From the NCBI GenBank assembly GCA_003054695.1, contig QAZA01000050.1, forward strand, positions 1 to 64,000: a DNA stretch of 64,000 nucleotides, read 5' to 3'. The translations under genes were made by a program, and so were the position numbers. The DNA is from Verrucomicrobia bacterium LW23 (lineage in GTDB: Bacteria > Verrucomicrobiota > Verrucomicrobiia > Methylacidiphilales > UBA1321). Below the pieces are notes generated by a model. It searched no databases. It was not told the DNA's origin and was given only the letters and a program-made list of their open reading frames with translations. Positions 7,986 through 17,990 of the stretch are shown here, piece by piece; position 1 is the stretch's first letter, and the number at the start of each line of letters is the position of its first letter.

Positions 7986-10900
7986 TTATCTCTCGTCCCG
8001 CTTCTCGATGATCTGGTTCCAGGAGCCGAACACCTGGAAGCTGGAGGTATGCATCATCGGCACGCCGCCGGGCCGCTGGGGCTTGTTGGCGTAAGAGATG
8101 CGGAACTTGCCGGTGCCTTTGCGCAGGCGGCGGCGGTATTCGTCTTCATCCAGGTTGTTGCGGCCCCTGGTGGAGTCGAACTCGCTGAGCCGGTTGAAGG
8201 CATTGCTGAGGGCGGATTCGGAGAGCATGTCGAAGAATCCGCCACTGCCGAGGCTGATGTCGTAGTTCGGGTTGTTGGCATCGTTGAGCGAACCCAGCGT
8301 TACGAAGATCCGGCCGCTGCCGTTATCGCCGCTCCAGAGCGGAGTGCCCACGAGCGTCTCGCCGGGGGCCGCGCCTTCGCCGCCAATCTCAAACGGAACG
8401 CGGCCGAAGGGGCTGCCTCCGTTGGGGCCGGGACGGGCGAAGACCACGACGTCACGCGGGTCGATCATGAACGTGGCGCCGCCGTTGAAGCCGATGCTGT
8501 AGTTCGGGTTGTTGCTGGTGGTAAGGGTGCCCTGGGTGATCGGGTAGGTGCCGACGCCCGGGCCGCCCTCGTAGCTGAGCGCACCGTTGAGTATGTCGTT
8601 AAACGCCAGGCCCATGCCGCCTACGGTGTAGGTCAGTGTGGGATCGGAGTTGCCGTATGTCTTCTGCTGGCCCGAGTCCGGCGTCACCGTAATGGGCCGG
8701 GGGGCGATGTTGAAGAGTACGGCAGCGCCGAGGTCGATGGCGTAGTTCGGGTTATTCGGGTTGGCCATGGTGCCCAGGGTGATGACGTGGGCACCGGCAT
8801 TCTGGCCGCCCGTGTAGCCGAGCTGACCGCTCAACGTGTCGTCGCCGACAAGGCCCATGCCGCCAACCGTGTAGGTGAGCGCCAGATCGGGCTCGCCATA
8901 GATCTTGGTCTGGCCCGCATCCGGAAGGATGCTGATGGGCCGGGGATCGATGACGAACCTCGGGCCGGTGGGATCCACCACAACCACGTAGTTGGAGCCG
9001 GCGGAGACGTTGCCGGGGTCGAATCCGTAGCTGCCGGCGTTTTCGCCGGGATTACGGCCGATGTTGCCGCTGGTGGTATCCCCGCCGACCAGCCCCATGC
9101 CACCCACCTTGTAGACCAGGGTCGGATCCACTTCGCCGTAGATCTTGCCCTGACCAGCACCCGGCAGGAGGACCAGGACGCGCGGCACGATGGAGAAGTC
9201 CACCGGCGAGGCACTGAAGGTCAGCGTGTAGTTACCATTCGCTGCGAGGCTGCCCTGTCCGATGTCGTAGGTGCCGACATTCTCACCGGGGGCGCGGTCA
9301 AGCGAGCCGGTGAGCGTATCGCCATTGACGAGACCGCGGCCGCCCACCGTATAGGTCAGCGTAGGATCGGCGTTGCCGTAAAACTTCGACTGGCCCTCGT
9401 TCGGCGTCACGGTAATCGGCCGGGGGGTGATGTTGAAGAACACGGGCAGCGCGCCCATGGTGACGTTATAGTTGGGGTTGTCCACGCTGAGCGTGCCCTG
9501 GTTGAACAGGTGCGCGCCGACGTTCTGGCCGCCATCGTAGCCCAGGGAGCCGTTGAGGGTGTCGTTGAAGGCCAGGCCGTCGCCGCCGACCATGTAGGTC
9601 AGCGTCGGATCGGCATCGCCATACACCTTGCTTTGGCCCCCGTCGGGGTTGATGACTATCGAGCGCGGCGTGATGTTGAACAGCGGCGAGGCGCCGTCGA
9701 TCGTCACCACGTAGTTACCACCGGCGGTAAGGCTGCCCGTGTTGAAGCCGTAGTTGCCTGCGTTCTCACCAGGGGCGCGGCCCAGAGAGCCGCCGAGGGT
9801 ATCGCCGCCCACCAGTCCCTCGCCGCCGACAGTGTACGTCAGGGTGGGATCGACGTTGCCGTAGATCTTGCCCTGGCCGGAGTCGGGGGAGATGACCAGC
9901 GAGCGCGGGTTGATCGCAAACGGGACGACCGTGGGGTCGAACGTAAGCGTGTAGTTGGCGTTGGCCGCAATGGAGCCCTGGGTGATGGCGTAGTTGCCTA
10001 CGTTCTCGCCGGGGGCCCGGCCCAGCATGCCGCTGAGCGTATCCGCAAACGCCAGGCCCTGGCCGCCAACCGTGTAGGTCAGCGTGGGGTCGGCATTGCC
10101 GTACGTCTTGTTCTGGCCGGCGTTTGGCGTTACGGTGATCGCACGCGGGCTAATCGCGAACGGTGTACCGGCCGGCACGAAGCTCAGCGAGTAGTTGGCA
10201 TTGGCGGCCAGCGAGCCCTGGCTGATCGCGTAGTTGCCCACGTTCTCGCCGGGCGCCCGTACCAGGCTGCCGGAGAGGCTGTCGCCGGCCACCAGGCCCT
10301 GGCCACCCACGGCGTAAGTCAGAGTGGGATCGACGTTGCCGTAGATCTTGCCCTGGTTATCGTGCGGGGTAACGGTGATGGACCGCGGCGTGATGCCGAA
10401 GTTCACCGTCGCCGGGTCAAACGTTACCGCATAGTTGCCGTTGGCGGCCAGCGTGCCCTGGTTAATGGCGTAGTTGCCTACGTTCTCGCCGGGGGCGCGG
10501 CCGAGGTTGCCGCTGAGCGTATCCGCAAACGCCAGGCCCTGTCCGCCCACCGAGTAGCTCAGAGTCGGGTCGACATTGCCGTAGATCTTGCTCTGGCCGC
10601 TGTTGGGCGTGATGGTGATGGCGCGCTGCGTGATCCCGAAGTTGACCACTGCGGGGTCGAACGTCAGCGTGTAGTTACCGCCGGCGCTCAGGCTGCCCTG
10701 GTTGATCGCGTAGTTGCCTACGTTCTCGCCGGGGGCGCGACCGAGCATGCCACTGAGCATATCTGCAAACGCCAGGCCCTGGCCGCCCACCGTGTAGGCC
10801 AGCATGGGATCCGCGTTGCCGTAGATCTTCGTCTGACCGCTGTTGGGCGTTACCGTAATGGCGCGGGGCGTGATGCCGAAGTTCACCGGCGTGGCGGAGA

Positions 10901-13900
10901 ACGTGACCGTGTAGTTGCTGTTGGCCGCCAGGCTGCCCTGGTTGATGGCGTAGTTGCCGACATTCTCACCGGCCGCGCGGGAGAGCGCACCGCTGAGCGT
11001 ATCGCCGCCCGCCAGGCCCTGGCCACCCACGGTGTAGGTCAGCGTGGGATCGACGTTGCCGTAGATCTTGCCCTGGCCGGAGTCGGGGGTGATGGTGATG
11101 CCGCGCGGCGTGATGCCGAACGTCACCAGGGTGGGGCTGAACTGCAGGTTGTAGTTGCTCCCGGCGCTCAGGTTGCCCTGGTTGATGGCGTAGTTCCCTA
11201 CGTTCTCACCCGGCGCGCGGCTGAGCATGCCGCTGAGCGTATCGCTAAACGCCAGGCCCTGGCCGCCCACCGTGTAGGTCAGCGTCGGGTCCACGTTGCC
11301 GTAGACCTTCCCCTGCCCCGCGTTGGGAGTGATGAGGACCGTGCGGGGCGTGATTCCGAACGTGACCGGGGTGCCGCTGAACGTGATAGCGTAGTTGGCG
11401 CCGCCGCTCAGGTTGCCCTGGTTGATCAGGTAGTTGCCCACGTTCTCGCCCGCCGCACGGGCAAGCTGGCCGGTGAGCGTATCCATCCCCGCCAGGCTGC
11501 CGGACGTAATCGTATAGCCAAGCGTCGGGTCGACGTTGCCATAGATCTTGGTCTGGCCGCTGTTGGGGGTGATGGTGATGGCCCGCTGCGCGATCTGGAA
11601 GTTCACCCCGGGGGTGAAGGTCAGCGCGTAGTTGCCGCTCGCCGCCAGGTTGCCCTGGGTGATGCCGTAGAAGCCGACGTTCTCGCCCGGGGCGCGGGTA
11701 AGCGCACCGGAGAGCGTATCGGCACCCACCAGGCCCACACCGTTGGGGCCGGTAACCGCGTAGGTCAGCGGGTTGGGATCCGCGTTGCCGTAGATCTTGA
11801 ACTGGCCGCTGTCGGGCGTGACGGTAATCGGCCGCTGCGTGATGCCGAAGTTCACCCCGGGGGTGAAGGTTACCGCGTAGTTGCTGCCGGCCGTCAGGTT
11901 GCCCTGGTTGATGGCGTACGGTCCGACATTCTCGCCCGGAGCGCGGGAGAGCATGCCGCTGAGCGTGTCGCTGAACGCCAGGCCCTGGCCGCCCACCGTG
12001 TAGGTCAGTGTGGGATCGACGTCGCCGTAGATCTTCGTCTGGCCACTGTTGGGCGTGATGGTGATGGCGCGCTGGGCGATGTTGAAGTTAACCGGGGTGC
12101 TGGAGAACGTCAGCGTGTAGTTGCTGTTCGCCGCCAGTGAGCCCTGGTTAATAAGGTACGGCCCCACGTTCTCGCCCGCCGCACGGGCAAGGGAGCCCGA
12201 GAGCGTGTCGCTGAACGCCATCCCCTGCCCGCCCACCGTGTAGGTCAGCGTGGGATCCACGTTGCCGTAGATCTTGCCCTGGCCCACGTTGGGAGTGACG
12301 GTAATGGCCCGCGGGGTGATGCCAAACAGAACTCCCGGCGTGAAGCTTACCGAGTAATTGCTGTTGGCCGCCAGGCTGCCCTGGTTGATCGCGTAGTTGC
12401 CCACGTTCTCACCCATGGCGCGCGCCAGCATACCGCTGAGCGAATCGCCCGTGGCCAGCCCCATGCCGCCCACGCTGTAGGTCAGGGTGGGATCGACGTT
12501 GCCGTAGATCTTGCCCTGGCCGGAGTCGGGCGTGATGGTAATGCTGCGCGGGTTGATGTTGAAGTTCACCGGCGTGCCGGAGAACGTTACTGTGTAGTTG
12601 CTGTTGTTGCCGGTTGTCAGCGTGCCCTGGTTGATCAGGTACGGGCCCACGTTCTCGCCGGGGGCGCGACCTAGAGCGCCGCTGAGCGTATCGGTAAACG
12701 CCAGCCCGTCGCCACCCACGGAATAAGTCAGGGTCGGGTCCACGTTGCCGTAGAACTTGGCCTGGCCGGAATCCGGCGTGATGGTGACCGCGCGAGGCGT
12801 GATGCCGAAGGTGACCAGAGTGGGGCTGAACGTCAGCGTGTAGTTGCTGCTGGCCGCCAGGCTGCCCTGGTTGATGGCGTAGTTGCCCACGTTCTCACCC
12901 GCCGCGCGGGCCAGCGCACCGCTGAGCGTATCGCTGAACGCCAGGCCCTGCCCGCCCACCGTGTAAAGCAGCGTCGGGTCCACGTTACCGTAAACCTTCG
13001 TCTGCCCGCTGTTGGGCGTTACCGTAATGGCCCGCGGGTTGATGAGGAAGTTGACGCCGGATGTAAACGACACCGCGTAGTTGCCGCTGTTGGAGACGGC
13101 AAGCGTACCCTGGTTGATCGCATACGGGCCAACGTTCTCACCCGCCGCGCGAGAGAGCGCACCGCTGAACGTATCGCTGAAGGCCAGTCCGCTGCCACCC
13201 ACCGTGTAGAGCAGGGTCGGATCGACGTTGCCGTAGATCTTGTTCTGCCCGCTGTTGGGCGTGATGGTAATGGGCCGCTGGGCAATGCTAAACGGCACGT
13301 TCGGCGTAAACGTCACCGCGTAGTTGCTGGTGGCGCTCAGGCTGCCTTGCAGGATGTTGTAGTTGCCCACGTTCTCACCCGCCACACGGCTCAGCGCACC
13401 GGTCAGTACATCGCCAAACACCAGGCCGCTGCCACCCACCGTGTAGAGCAGCGCCGGGTCGACGTTGCCGTAGACCTTGCCCTGGCCGCTGTTGGGCGTG
13501 ATGGTGAGGGGCCGCTGCCGGATCTCGAACGTCCGCGGCGTTGCCGAGAGCGTGATCGTGTAGTTGGGGTTGTTCGCGCTCGTCAGCGTCCCCAGCGTAA
13601 TGGCGTAGTTGCCAACGTTGGGTCCGCCGAGGTAGGCCAGCAGGCCGTTGAGCGTATCGCCCGCCATCAGCGCACCACTCTCCAGAGTCCAGGCCAGCGG
13701 AAAGTCCGCGTCTCCGTAGATTTTGAACTGGCCGAGGTTGGGCAGGATGACCAGCGGGATGGCCGTGTTCGTCAGACCAAACACCGTCGTCGGCGATGCG
13801 GCGACAACCGCGTTGTAGCTACCCACAACGTTGTTCGCAAACACCGTAAACGAGGCCACACCCGACGCGTTGATCGTTTGCGTCAGCGTTCCCGTCGCAC

Positions 13901-16900
13901 TCGCGCCGGAGCTTGGCACCGTCAGCGTTACCTGGCCGCCGGCCACCGGTGCGCCCGGATCGAGCGCCGTTACGGTAACCACCAGCGGGTTGGTAAACTG
14001 CGTGAGCAGCTGCGTGGACTGATTGGAGCCGCTGGTTGCCGTGTAGACAAACCCGCGCGTCTCATACGCGCCAATATCCGGCGCACCCACATTGCGGGTC
14101 ACCCCGCGCTGGTCGGTCGCCGGCGTGGCAGGCAGGTTGGATGTCGTACCGCCATCGATAGCGCGGCTGCCGGGCAGCAGTGCCATCGTCAGCGTCGGGC
14201 CACCGTAGTTGCCCAGCGCGGCCAGCAGCGGATTGACCGGCGCCGCCGCCGTGCCCACGATGCTCGTCGCACCGAAGCCCGTAGCGCCGTTGCCTATGCC
14301 AATCAGGTTGTTGCCTCGGTCGATGTATTCGCCGTACAGATCCCAGCCGAACACGCTCGTAAAGTCGCGGCTGCCGGCCACGATCGTGTTCTTCATGATA
14401 AACGTATCGCCGAAGGTGGAAACGCTGCCGCCCGTAAAGAGCGCCGTGTTGTTGGCCATCGTCACGTTTGTCGAGGTCACATCGCCGAAGTAGTTCTTAA
14501 TCGCACCGCCCACGTCGGCAAAGTTGCCGGTCAGCGTGACGTTGGTGAGATTCAGAACCGCATCCACATTGTCAATAGCACCACCAAAACCCGTGCCGAG
14601 GCCCAGCAGAATGCCGCGCGCCCGGTTGTTGTAGAAGGTGGAGTTGAGGACATTGAGCGTGCTCGATCCATAGTTGGCAATAGCACCGCCGCTGCCGTCC
14701 GCAATGTTGTTGAAGAACATCGAGTCGACTATGGTGTTTGTGCCGGTGAGGAACCGCGCGCCGCCGCCGTTATCCAGGCCGGTAGCCTGGTTGTTGTACA
14801 CCCAGCTGCGATCGAGCGTGACGTTGCCGGTAACCTGATTAATGCCGCCGCCCAGCAGGTTAAAGCCGTCGATAACCCCCACGCCGCGCAGGGCGACAGG
14901 AGTGCCGAAGCCGGCGTGTACCGTAAAGACGGAGCCGAGCAGATCCGCGTCAAACACGATCTTCGGAGCCCCGTTGGTCACCCAGCCGGGCTGCGTCGTC
15001 GCGTCGATGTTCATTTGGCGATCCAGATACCAGCCCGTCGTCAGCAGCGCCGCGTGGATGTGCCAGGTTTGCGTGCCGGAGTTGTAGCCGGGGTCAGTTG
15101 TGGGGATGTTAAACACCACGTTGCCGTGCTCCGCAAGCTCCGTAGCCAGGCGGAAGCTGTTGGCAATACGCGTAAGCGGCAGCAGCGGATTGTAGTCGAA
15201 CGTGTTGAGCACCACATAATCCGGAGCCAGCCCCAGAGGCTGCACCTCCACCGCGCCCTTATCGCGGATGCCGTTTTGCGGACGGGTAAGGCCGCGCTGA
15301 TCGGTCGTCAGCAGCGAGGAGCCACCCGTGTCGATCGCGAGCGAGCCGCGAAGGGGCGCCATCGTCTGCGTCGGGCCGCCATACCAGCCCAGCGGCGCCA
15401 GGCGGGGATCCAGAGGAGCCAGCGCCGAGCCGAACGCCGTGTTCACATCCGCCTGCAGCAACGCCACAAGCACGTCCGTCACGCCGTCCACCACGCCCAG
15501 CATGTTATTGCCGCCGTTGGTAAACCCGGCCAGCGCGTAGAGATCCACGCCAACCAGCGACAGCGGCCCGCCGTTGCCGGCGATAATGCTGTTGCGCAGC
15601 GTAAGCAAGCCACCCGTGCGCGCCAGGCCGCCACCCAGCAAAATCGACTGATTGCCGGAGATGGTGGAGCTGTCGATAACCGTTGAGCCGCCGTTGACCG
15701 TGATGCCGCCGCCGGTACCCAGCAACGCATTCACAAAGTTGTACGCCAGCGTCGAATTGCGCACGTTGGTCGTACCCCCCTGGCTGTAAATGCCGCCGCC
15801 AAAGCCCGCGCTGTTGTTGTTGAGCGTGGAGGCGTCCACCGTTAGCGTTCCCGAGCTGGAGTAAACACCGCCTCCCAGCGCCACACCCAACAAATTCGGC
15901 GTCGCCGTGTTGTTACGCACGGTGGACTGGAAGATCGTCAGCGTACCCGTATTGGCAATACCGCCGCCATGTGAGTCGCCCGCAAGCCCCGTCGCATCCG
16001 CCAGGTTGTTGCGAATGGTGGACTGATTGATCGTCAGCGTACCCGCGTTGGAGATACCGCCGCCGAACGAGTCGCTGGTGCTGGTGGCCGTGTTGCCATA
16101 AATCAGCATGCGATTCATCGTGACGTTGGCATTGGCATTGGCAATGCGTACGCCGCCGCCGTTCGCCGCCCGGCCGCCGGTAATGCCAAAGTCGTTCAGC
16201 ACCACACTCTGCGCGCTGGAAGGATTCACCGTCACCGTGGTACCACCGTTTGTGCCGTTAAGCGTCGTCAGATTCTGGCCCGCGCCCGTGATGGTGAGCG
16301 ACTTGGCAATCGCAATGCGCTCGTTGTACGTGCCCGCCAGCAGGTTAATCGTCGCCCCCACATTGGGCGCCATATTGATGGCGTTCTGGATCAGCCCCGG
16401 CACACCCAGGCCCACGTTAATCGTCGTCGCCGTCGTCAGCGCCGTGCCATTGGCCATGGTTACCAGCGCATTCAGGTTGAGCGTCGGCGCCTGGAACGTC
16501 AGCGTCCGCGTGGGGAGGCCCGTGTAGTTGATCGCATCGGTAATCGTGATAGACGAACTGGCCTGCAGCACCACGTTGTTGGAGGCCAGCGCCGTCAGGA
16601 TCGTCGTGGGGCTGACCGTCGTGCTGGTGGGATCGTTTACCAGAGGGCCGCCGCCGCCGATGGTGCCCGTACCGCCCGCCACCACATTCAGCGTCACCGG
16701 ATCAAGCAGCCAGAGGCCGCCGCCGGAGTTGACCATCGCGTCAATCCCCACGGAGAGGTTCTTGCCCGAGGTCTCCACCAGGCCGCCCGCGCCACCGTTG
16801 ACGCCGAACGCCTCAATACTGCCATCAAACACCGTGTCGCCCGTGGACCACAGCACCACCGTGCCGCCCGGCGACATCACACTCCCGCCCAGCATCGACG

Positions 16901-17990
16901 TGGCGTTGGCGCGGATGATCGCCCCCTTCTCCATCGTCACCTGCACGGCTTGCTCCATCAGTCCGGAGCCCTGCCAGTCGCCGCCCACCAGCACCTTGCC
17001 GCCAGCGCCGTTCATCCCCTTGCGCCCGCTCGCGTCCAGCTCCGAACCCGCCTTCAGCCGGATCTTGCCGCCGGCCACGCGGATTTCTCCGCCCGAACCG
17101 TTGCGGTTGGAGGCGCGGATTTTGCCGCTGTTGACGATCGAGCCGCCCGACGAGGTGAGGTAAACGCGCCCGCCTTCCTTCTTCCACCCCGTGGCGCGGA
17201 TGACGCCCGAGTTGTTGATGGCCAGCGCGTACTCGTTGCCGCCCGCAGCCTTCAGCTCCACAACCGCAGCGTTAATCTTGCCGCGATTGATGATGCCCGT
17301 CTCGCCCTTGGCCCCCTCGCTGCCTGGCTTGATAAACACGCGCTCGGTCCCCTCGGACTTCACCAGCACCTCCGTGCCGGCCGCCAGGTGAACGCGCCCG
17401 CGCCTGGCCGATATGCTGCCGTTATTCTCCACCTGCCGCGCTATCAGCGTAACATCTCCGTCCATCGCGCGGATCTTGCCATTATTAATGACTTTGGCAG
17501 TGGATTTACCGCTGAAATTAAGGTCCTTGCCCTTCATGAACTCCGCATTGGAGACATCCAGGGTGCTGGCCGTAAAGCCGCCGGTGTTAATCCGACCGCT
17601 CCTGCCAATCGTCACCCCGTTGGGGTTCACAAGGTAAACCTGCCCGTTTGCATTAAGGTTGCCGTCCAGCCTCGATACCGACCCGCCGGTGACTCGATTC
17701 AATACCGCAGCTTTGGACGACGGCTGCACAAACGTTGTCGTCTCCTTCTGCCGGATCGAGAAGTCCCCCCAATGAATGACGGCGCGCTGACTTCCCTGAT
17801 GGATCGTCGTCTGATTGGGCCCGTTGGATATCGTTGCCGAACCGCCAACCACATTCCCGCCGGTGGGATTGGCCCGCAATGTAGAGACTGGAGTGGGGAA
17901 AAGCCCCCACGCCAGGCAGCACACCGCAAGGGTCCGCACGGCGGCGCGGGTAATCCCGCACACACCTGCAGAGTCACTGGTGTAAAACAT
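7986..17990 (-). CDS. giant secreted adhesin: TPS domain, beta-helix blocks, MBG repeats
   Basis: A 3334-residue protein, the largest gene here. An N-terminal signal region (about residues 1-42, ending near STLRANP) is followed by a filamentous-haemagglutinin-type two-partner-secretion domain with the hallmark VYLVNPNGVTIG. Two right-handed beta-helix regions rich in GGG and N-N-T patterns follow. Each ends in a choice-of-anchor-Q signature (DQRGLTRP...GAVEV and DQRGVTRN...DIGAYET). A Big-like Ig domain comes next, then 22 clear and one degenerate MBG repeats of about 80 residues with the core KIYGNVDPTL and RAPGENVGNYAI. No autotransporter barrel, LPXTG or PEP-CTERM is visible, and the end is basic and hydrophilic. 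It is likely exported by a TpsB pore encoded elsewhere and displayed on the cell surface or released. Confidence 0.85.
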   Translation of the reverse strand: MFYTSDSAGVCGITRAAVRTLAVCCLAWGLFPTPVSTLRANPTGGNVVGGSATISNGPNQTTIHQGSQRAVIHWGDFSIRQKETTTFVQPSSKAAVLNRVTGGSVSRLDGNLNANGQVYLVNPNGVTIGRSGRINTGGFTASTLDVSNAEFMKGKDLNFSGKSTAKVINNGKIRAMDGDVTLIARQVENNGSISARRGRVHLAAGTEVLVKSEGTERVFIKPGSEGAKGETGIINRGKINAAVVELKAAGGNEYALAINNSGVIRATGWKKEGGRVYLTSSGGSIVNSGKIRASNRNGSGGEIRVAGGKIRLKAGSELDASGRKGMNGAGGKVLVGGDWQGSGLMEQAVQVTMEKGAIIRANATSMLGGSVMSPGGTVVLWSTGDTVFDGSIEAFGVNGGAGGLVETSGKNLSVGIDAMVNSGGGLWLLDPVTLNVVAGGTGTIGGGGPLVNDPTSTTVSPTTILTALASNNVVLQASSSITITDAINYTGLPTRTLTFQAPTLNLNALVTMANGTALTTATTINVGLGVPGLIQNAINMAPNVGATINLLAGTYNERIAIAKSLTITGAGQNLTTLNGTNGGTTVTVNPSSAQSVVLNDFGITGGRAANGGGVRIANANANVTMNRMLIYGNTATSTSDSFGGGISNAGTLTINQSTIRNNLADATGLAGDSHGGGIANTGTLTIFQSTVRNNTATPNLLGVALGGGVYSSSGTLTVDASTLNNNSAGFGGGIYSQGGTTNVRNSTLAYNFVNALLGTGGGITVNGGSTVIDSSTISGNQSILLGGGLARTGGLLTLRNSIIAGNGGPLSLVGVDLYALAGFTNGGNNMLGVVDGVTDVLVALLQADVNTAFGSALAPLDPRLAPLGWYGGPTQTMAPLRGSLAIDTGGSSLLTTDQRGLTRPQNGIRDKGAVEVQPLGLAPDYVVLNTFDYNPLLPLTRIANSFRLATELAEHGNVVFNIPTTDPGYNSGTQTWHIHAALLTTGWYLDRQMNIDATTQPGWVTNGAPKIVFDADLLGSVFTVHAGFGTPVALRGVGVIDGFNLLGGGINQVTGNVTLDRSWVYNNQATGLDNGGGARFLTGTNTIVDSMFFNNIADGSGGAIANYGSSTLNVLNSTFYNNRARGILLGLGTGFGGAIDNVDAVLNLTNVTLTGNFADVGGAIKNYFGDVTSTNVTMANNTALFTGGSVSTFGDTFIMKNTIVAGSRDFTSVFGWDLYGEYIDRGNNLIGIGNGATGFGATSIVGTAAAPVNPLLAALGNYGGPTLTMALLPGSRAIDGGTTSNLPATPATDQRGVTRNVGAPDIGAYETRGFVYTATSGSNQSTQLLTQFTNPLVVTVTALDPGAPVAGGQVTLTVPSSGASATGTLTQTINASGVASFTVFANNVVGSYNAVVAASPTTVFGLTNTAIPLVILPNLGQFKIYGDADFPLAWTLESGALMAGDTLNGLLAYLGGPNVGNYAITLGTLTSANNPNYTITLSATPRTFEIRQRPLTITPNSGQGKVYGNVDPALLYTVGGSGLVFGDVLTGALSRVAGENVGNYNILQGSLSATSNYAVTFTPNVPFSIAQRPITITPNSGQNKIYGNVDPTLLYTVGGSGLAFSDTFSGALSRAAGENVGPYAINQGTLAVSNSGNYAVSFTSGVNFLINPRAITVTPNSGQTKVYGNVDPTLLYTVGGQGLAFSDTLSGALARAAGENVGNYAINQGSLAASSNYTLTFSPTLVTFGITPRAVTITPDSGQAKFYGNVDPTLTYSVGGDGLAFTDTLSGALGRAPGENVGPYLINQGTLTTGNNSNYTVTFSGTPVNFNINPRSITITPDSGQGKIYGNVDPTLTYSVGGMGLATGDSLSGMLARAMGENVGNYAINQGSLAANSNYSVSFTPGVLFGITPRAITVTPNVGQGKIYGNVDPTLTYTVGGQGMAFSDTLSGSLARAAGENVGPYLINQGSLAANSNYTLTFSSTPVNFNIAQRAITITPNSGQTKIYGDVDPTLTYTVGGQGLAFSDTLSGMLSRAPGENVGPYAINQGNLTAGSNYAVTFTPGVNFGITQRPITVTPDSGQFKIYGNADPNPLTYAVTGPNGVGLVGADTLSGALTRAPGENVGFYGITQGNLAASGNYALTFTPGVNFQIAQRAITITPNSGQTKIYGNVDPTLGYTITSGSLAGMDTLTGQLARAAGENVGNYLINQGNLSGGANYAITFSGTPVTFGITPRTVLITPNAGQGKVYGNVDPTLTYTVGGQGLAFSDTLSGMLSRAPGENVGNYAINQGNLSAGSNYNLQFSPTLVTFGITPRGITITPDSGQGKIYGNVDPTLTYTVGGQGLAGGDTLSGALSRAAGENVGNYAINQGSLAANSNYTVTFSATPVNFGITPRAITVTPNSGQTKIYGNADPMLAYTVGGQGLAFADMLSGMLGRAPGENVGNYAINQGSLSAGGNYTLTFDPAVVNFGITQRAITITPNSGQSKIYGNVDPTLSYSVGGQGLAFADTLSGNLGRAPGENVGNYAINQGTLAANGNYAVTFDPATVNFGITPRSITVTPHDNQGKIYGNVDPTLTYAVGGQGLVAGDSLSGSLVRAPGENVGNYAISQGSLAANANYSLSFVPAGTPFAISPRAITVTPNAGQNKTYGNADPTLTYTVGGQGLAFADTLSGMLGRAPGENVGNYAITQGSIAANANYTLTFDPTVVPFAINPRSLVISPDSGQGKIYGNVDPTLTYTVGGEGLVGGDTLGGSLGRAPGENAGNYGFNTGSLTAGGNYVVTIDGASPLFNITPRSIVINPDGGQSKVYGDADPTLTYMVGGDGLAFNDTLNGSLGYDGGQNVGAHLFNQGTLSVDNPNYNVTMGALPVFFNITPRPITVTPNEGQSKFYGNADPTLTYTVGGRGLVNGDTLTGSLDRAPGENVGTYDIGQGSLAANGNYTLTFSASPVDFSIVPRVLVLLPGAGQGKIYGEVDPTLVYKVGGMGLVGGDTTSGNIGRNPGENAGSYGFDPGNVSAGSNYVVVVDPTGPRFVIDPRPISILPDAGQTKIYGEPDLALTYTVGGMGLVGDDTLSGQLGYTGGQNAGAHVITLGTMANPNNPNYAIDLGAAVLFNIAPRPITVTPDSGQQKTYGNSDPTLTYTVGGMGLAFNDILNGALSYEGGPGVGTYPITQGTLTTSNNPNYSIGFNGGATFMIDPRDVVVFARPGPNGGSPFGRVPFEIGGEGAAPGETLVGTPLWSGDNGSGRIFVTLGSLNDANNPNYDISLGSGGFFDMLSESALSNAFNRLSEFDSTRGRNNLDEDEYRRRLRKGTGKFRISYANKPQRPGGVPMMHTSSFQVFGSWNQIIEKRDER
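8225..13755 (-). repeat. array of about 23 MBG-encoding repeats (about 240 bp each)
   Basis: Inside the adhesin gene roughly 23 consecutive units of 237-249 bp encode MBG domains. Central units (about 10 to 13 kb) are the most alike, sharing DNA words such as 'tcgacgttgccgtagatctt' almost unchanged. Units at both ends are more divergent, and the last (about 8225-8460) is degenerate, lacking the YGN core. That gradient is what unequal crossing-over or slippage in the middle of an array produces. Assembly collapse is a real risk in this stretch. Confidence 0.85.

Noticed and set aside
7764-12140. 1458-codon open frame on the plus strand with repeated VGQRGIDVAVDLAL-like units
   Set aside because: It lies exactly antisense to the MBG repeat array. 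Its repeats are the complement of the MBG repeats, and GC-rich codon bias keeps the opposite frame open. No family resemblance and no start context.
8225-13755. CRISPR-like regular repetition
   Set aside because: Units of about 240 bp are contiguous, in frame and encode MBG domains; there are no short repeats separated by unique spacers.
13347-15686. 779-codon plus-strand open frame
   Set aside because: Antisense shadow of the adhesin beta-helix and Big regions; highly Arg/His-rich composition typical of complement frames.
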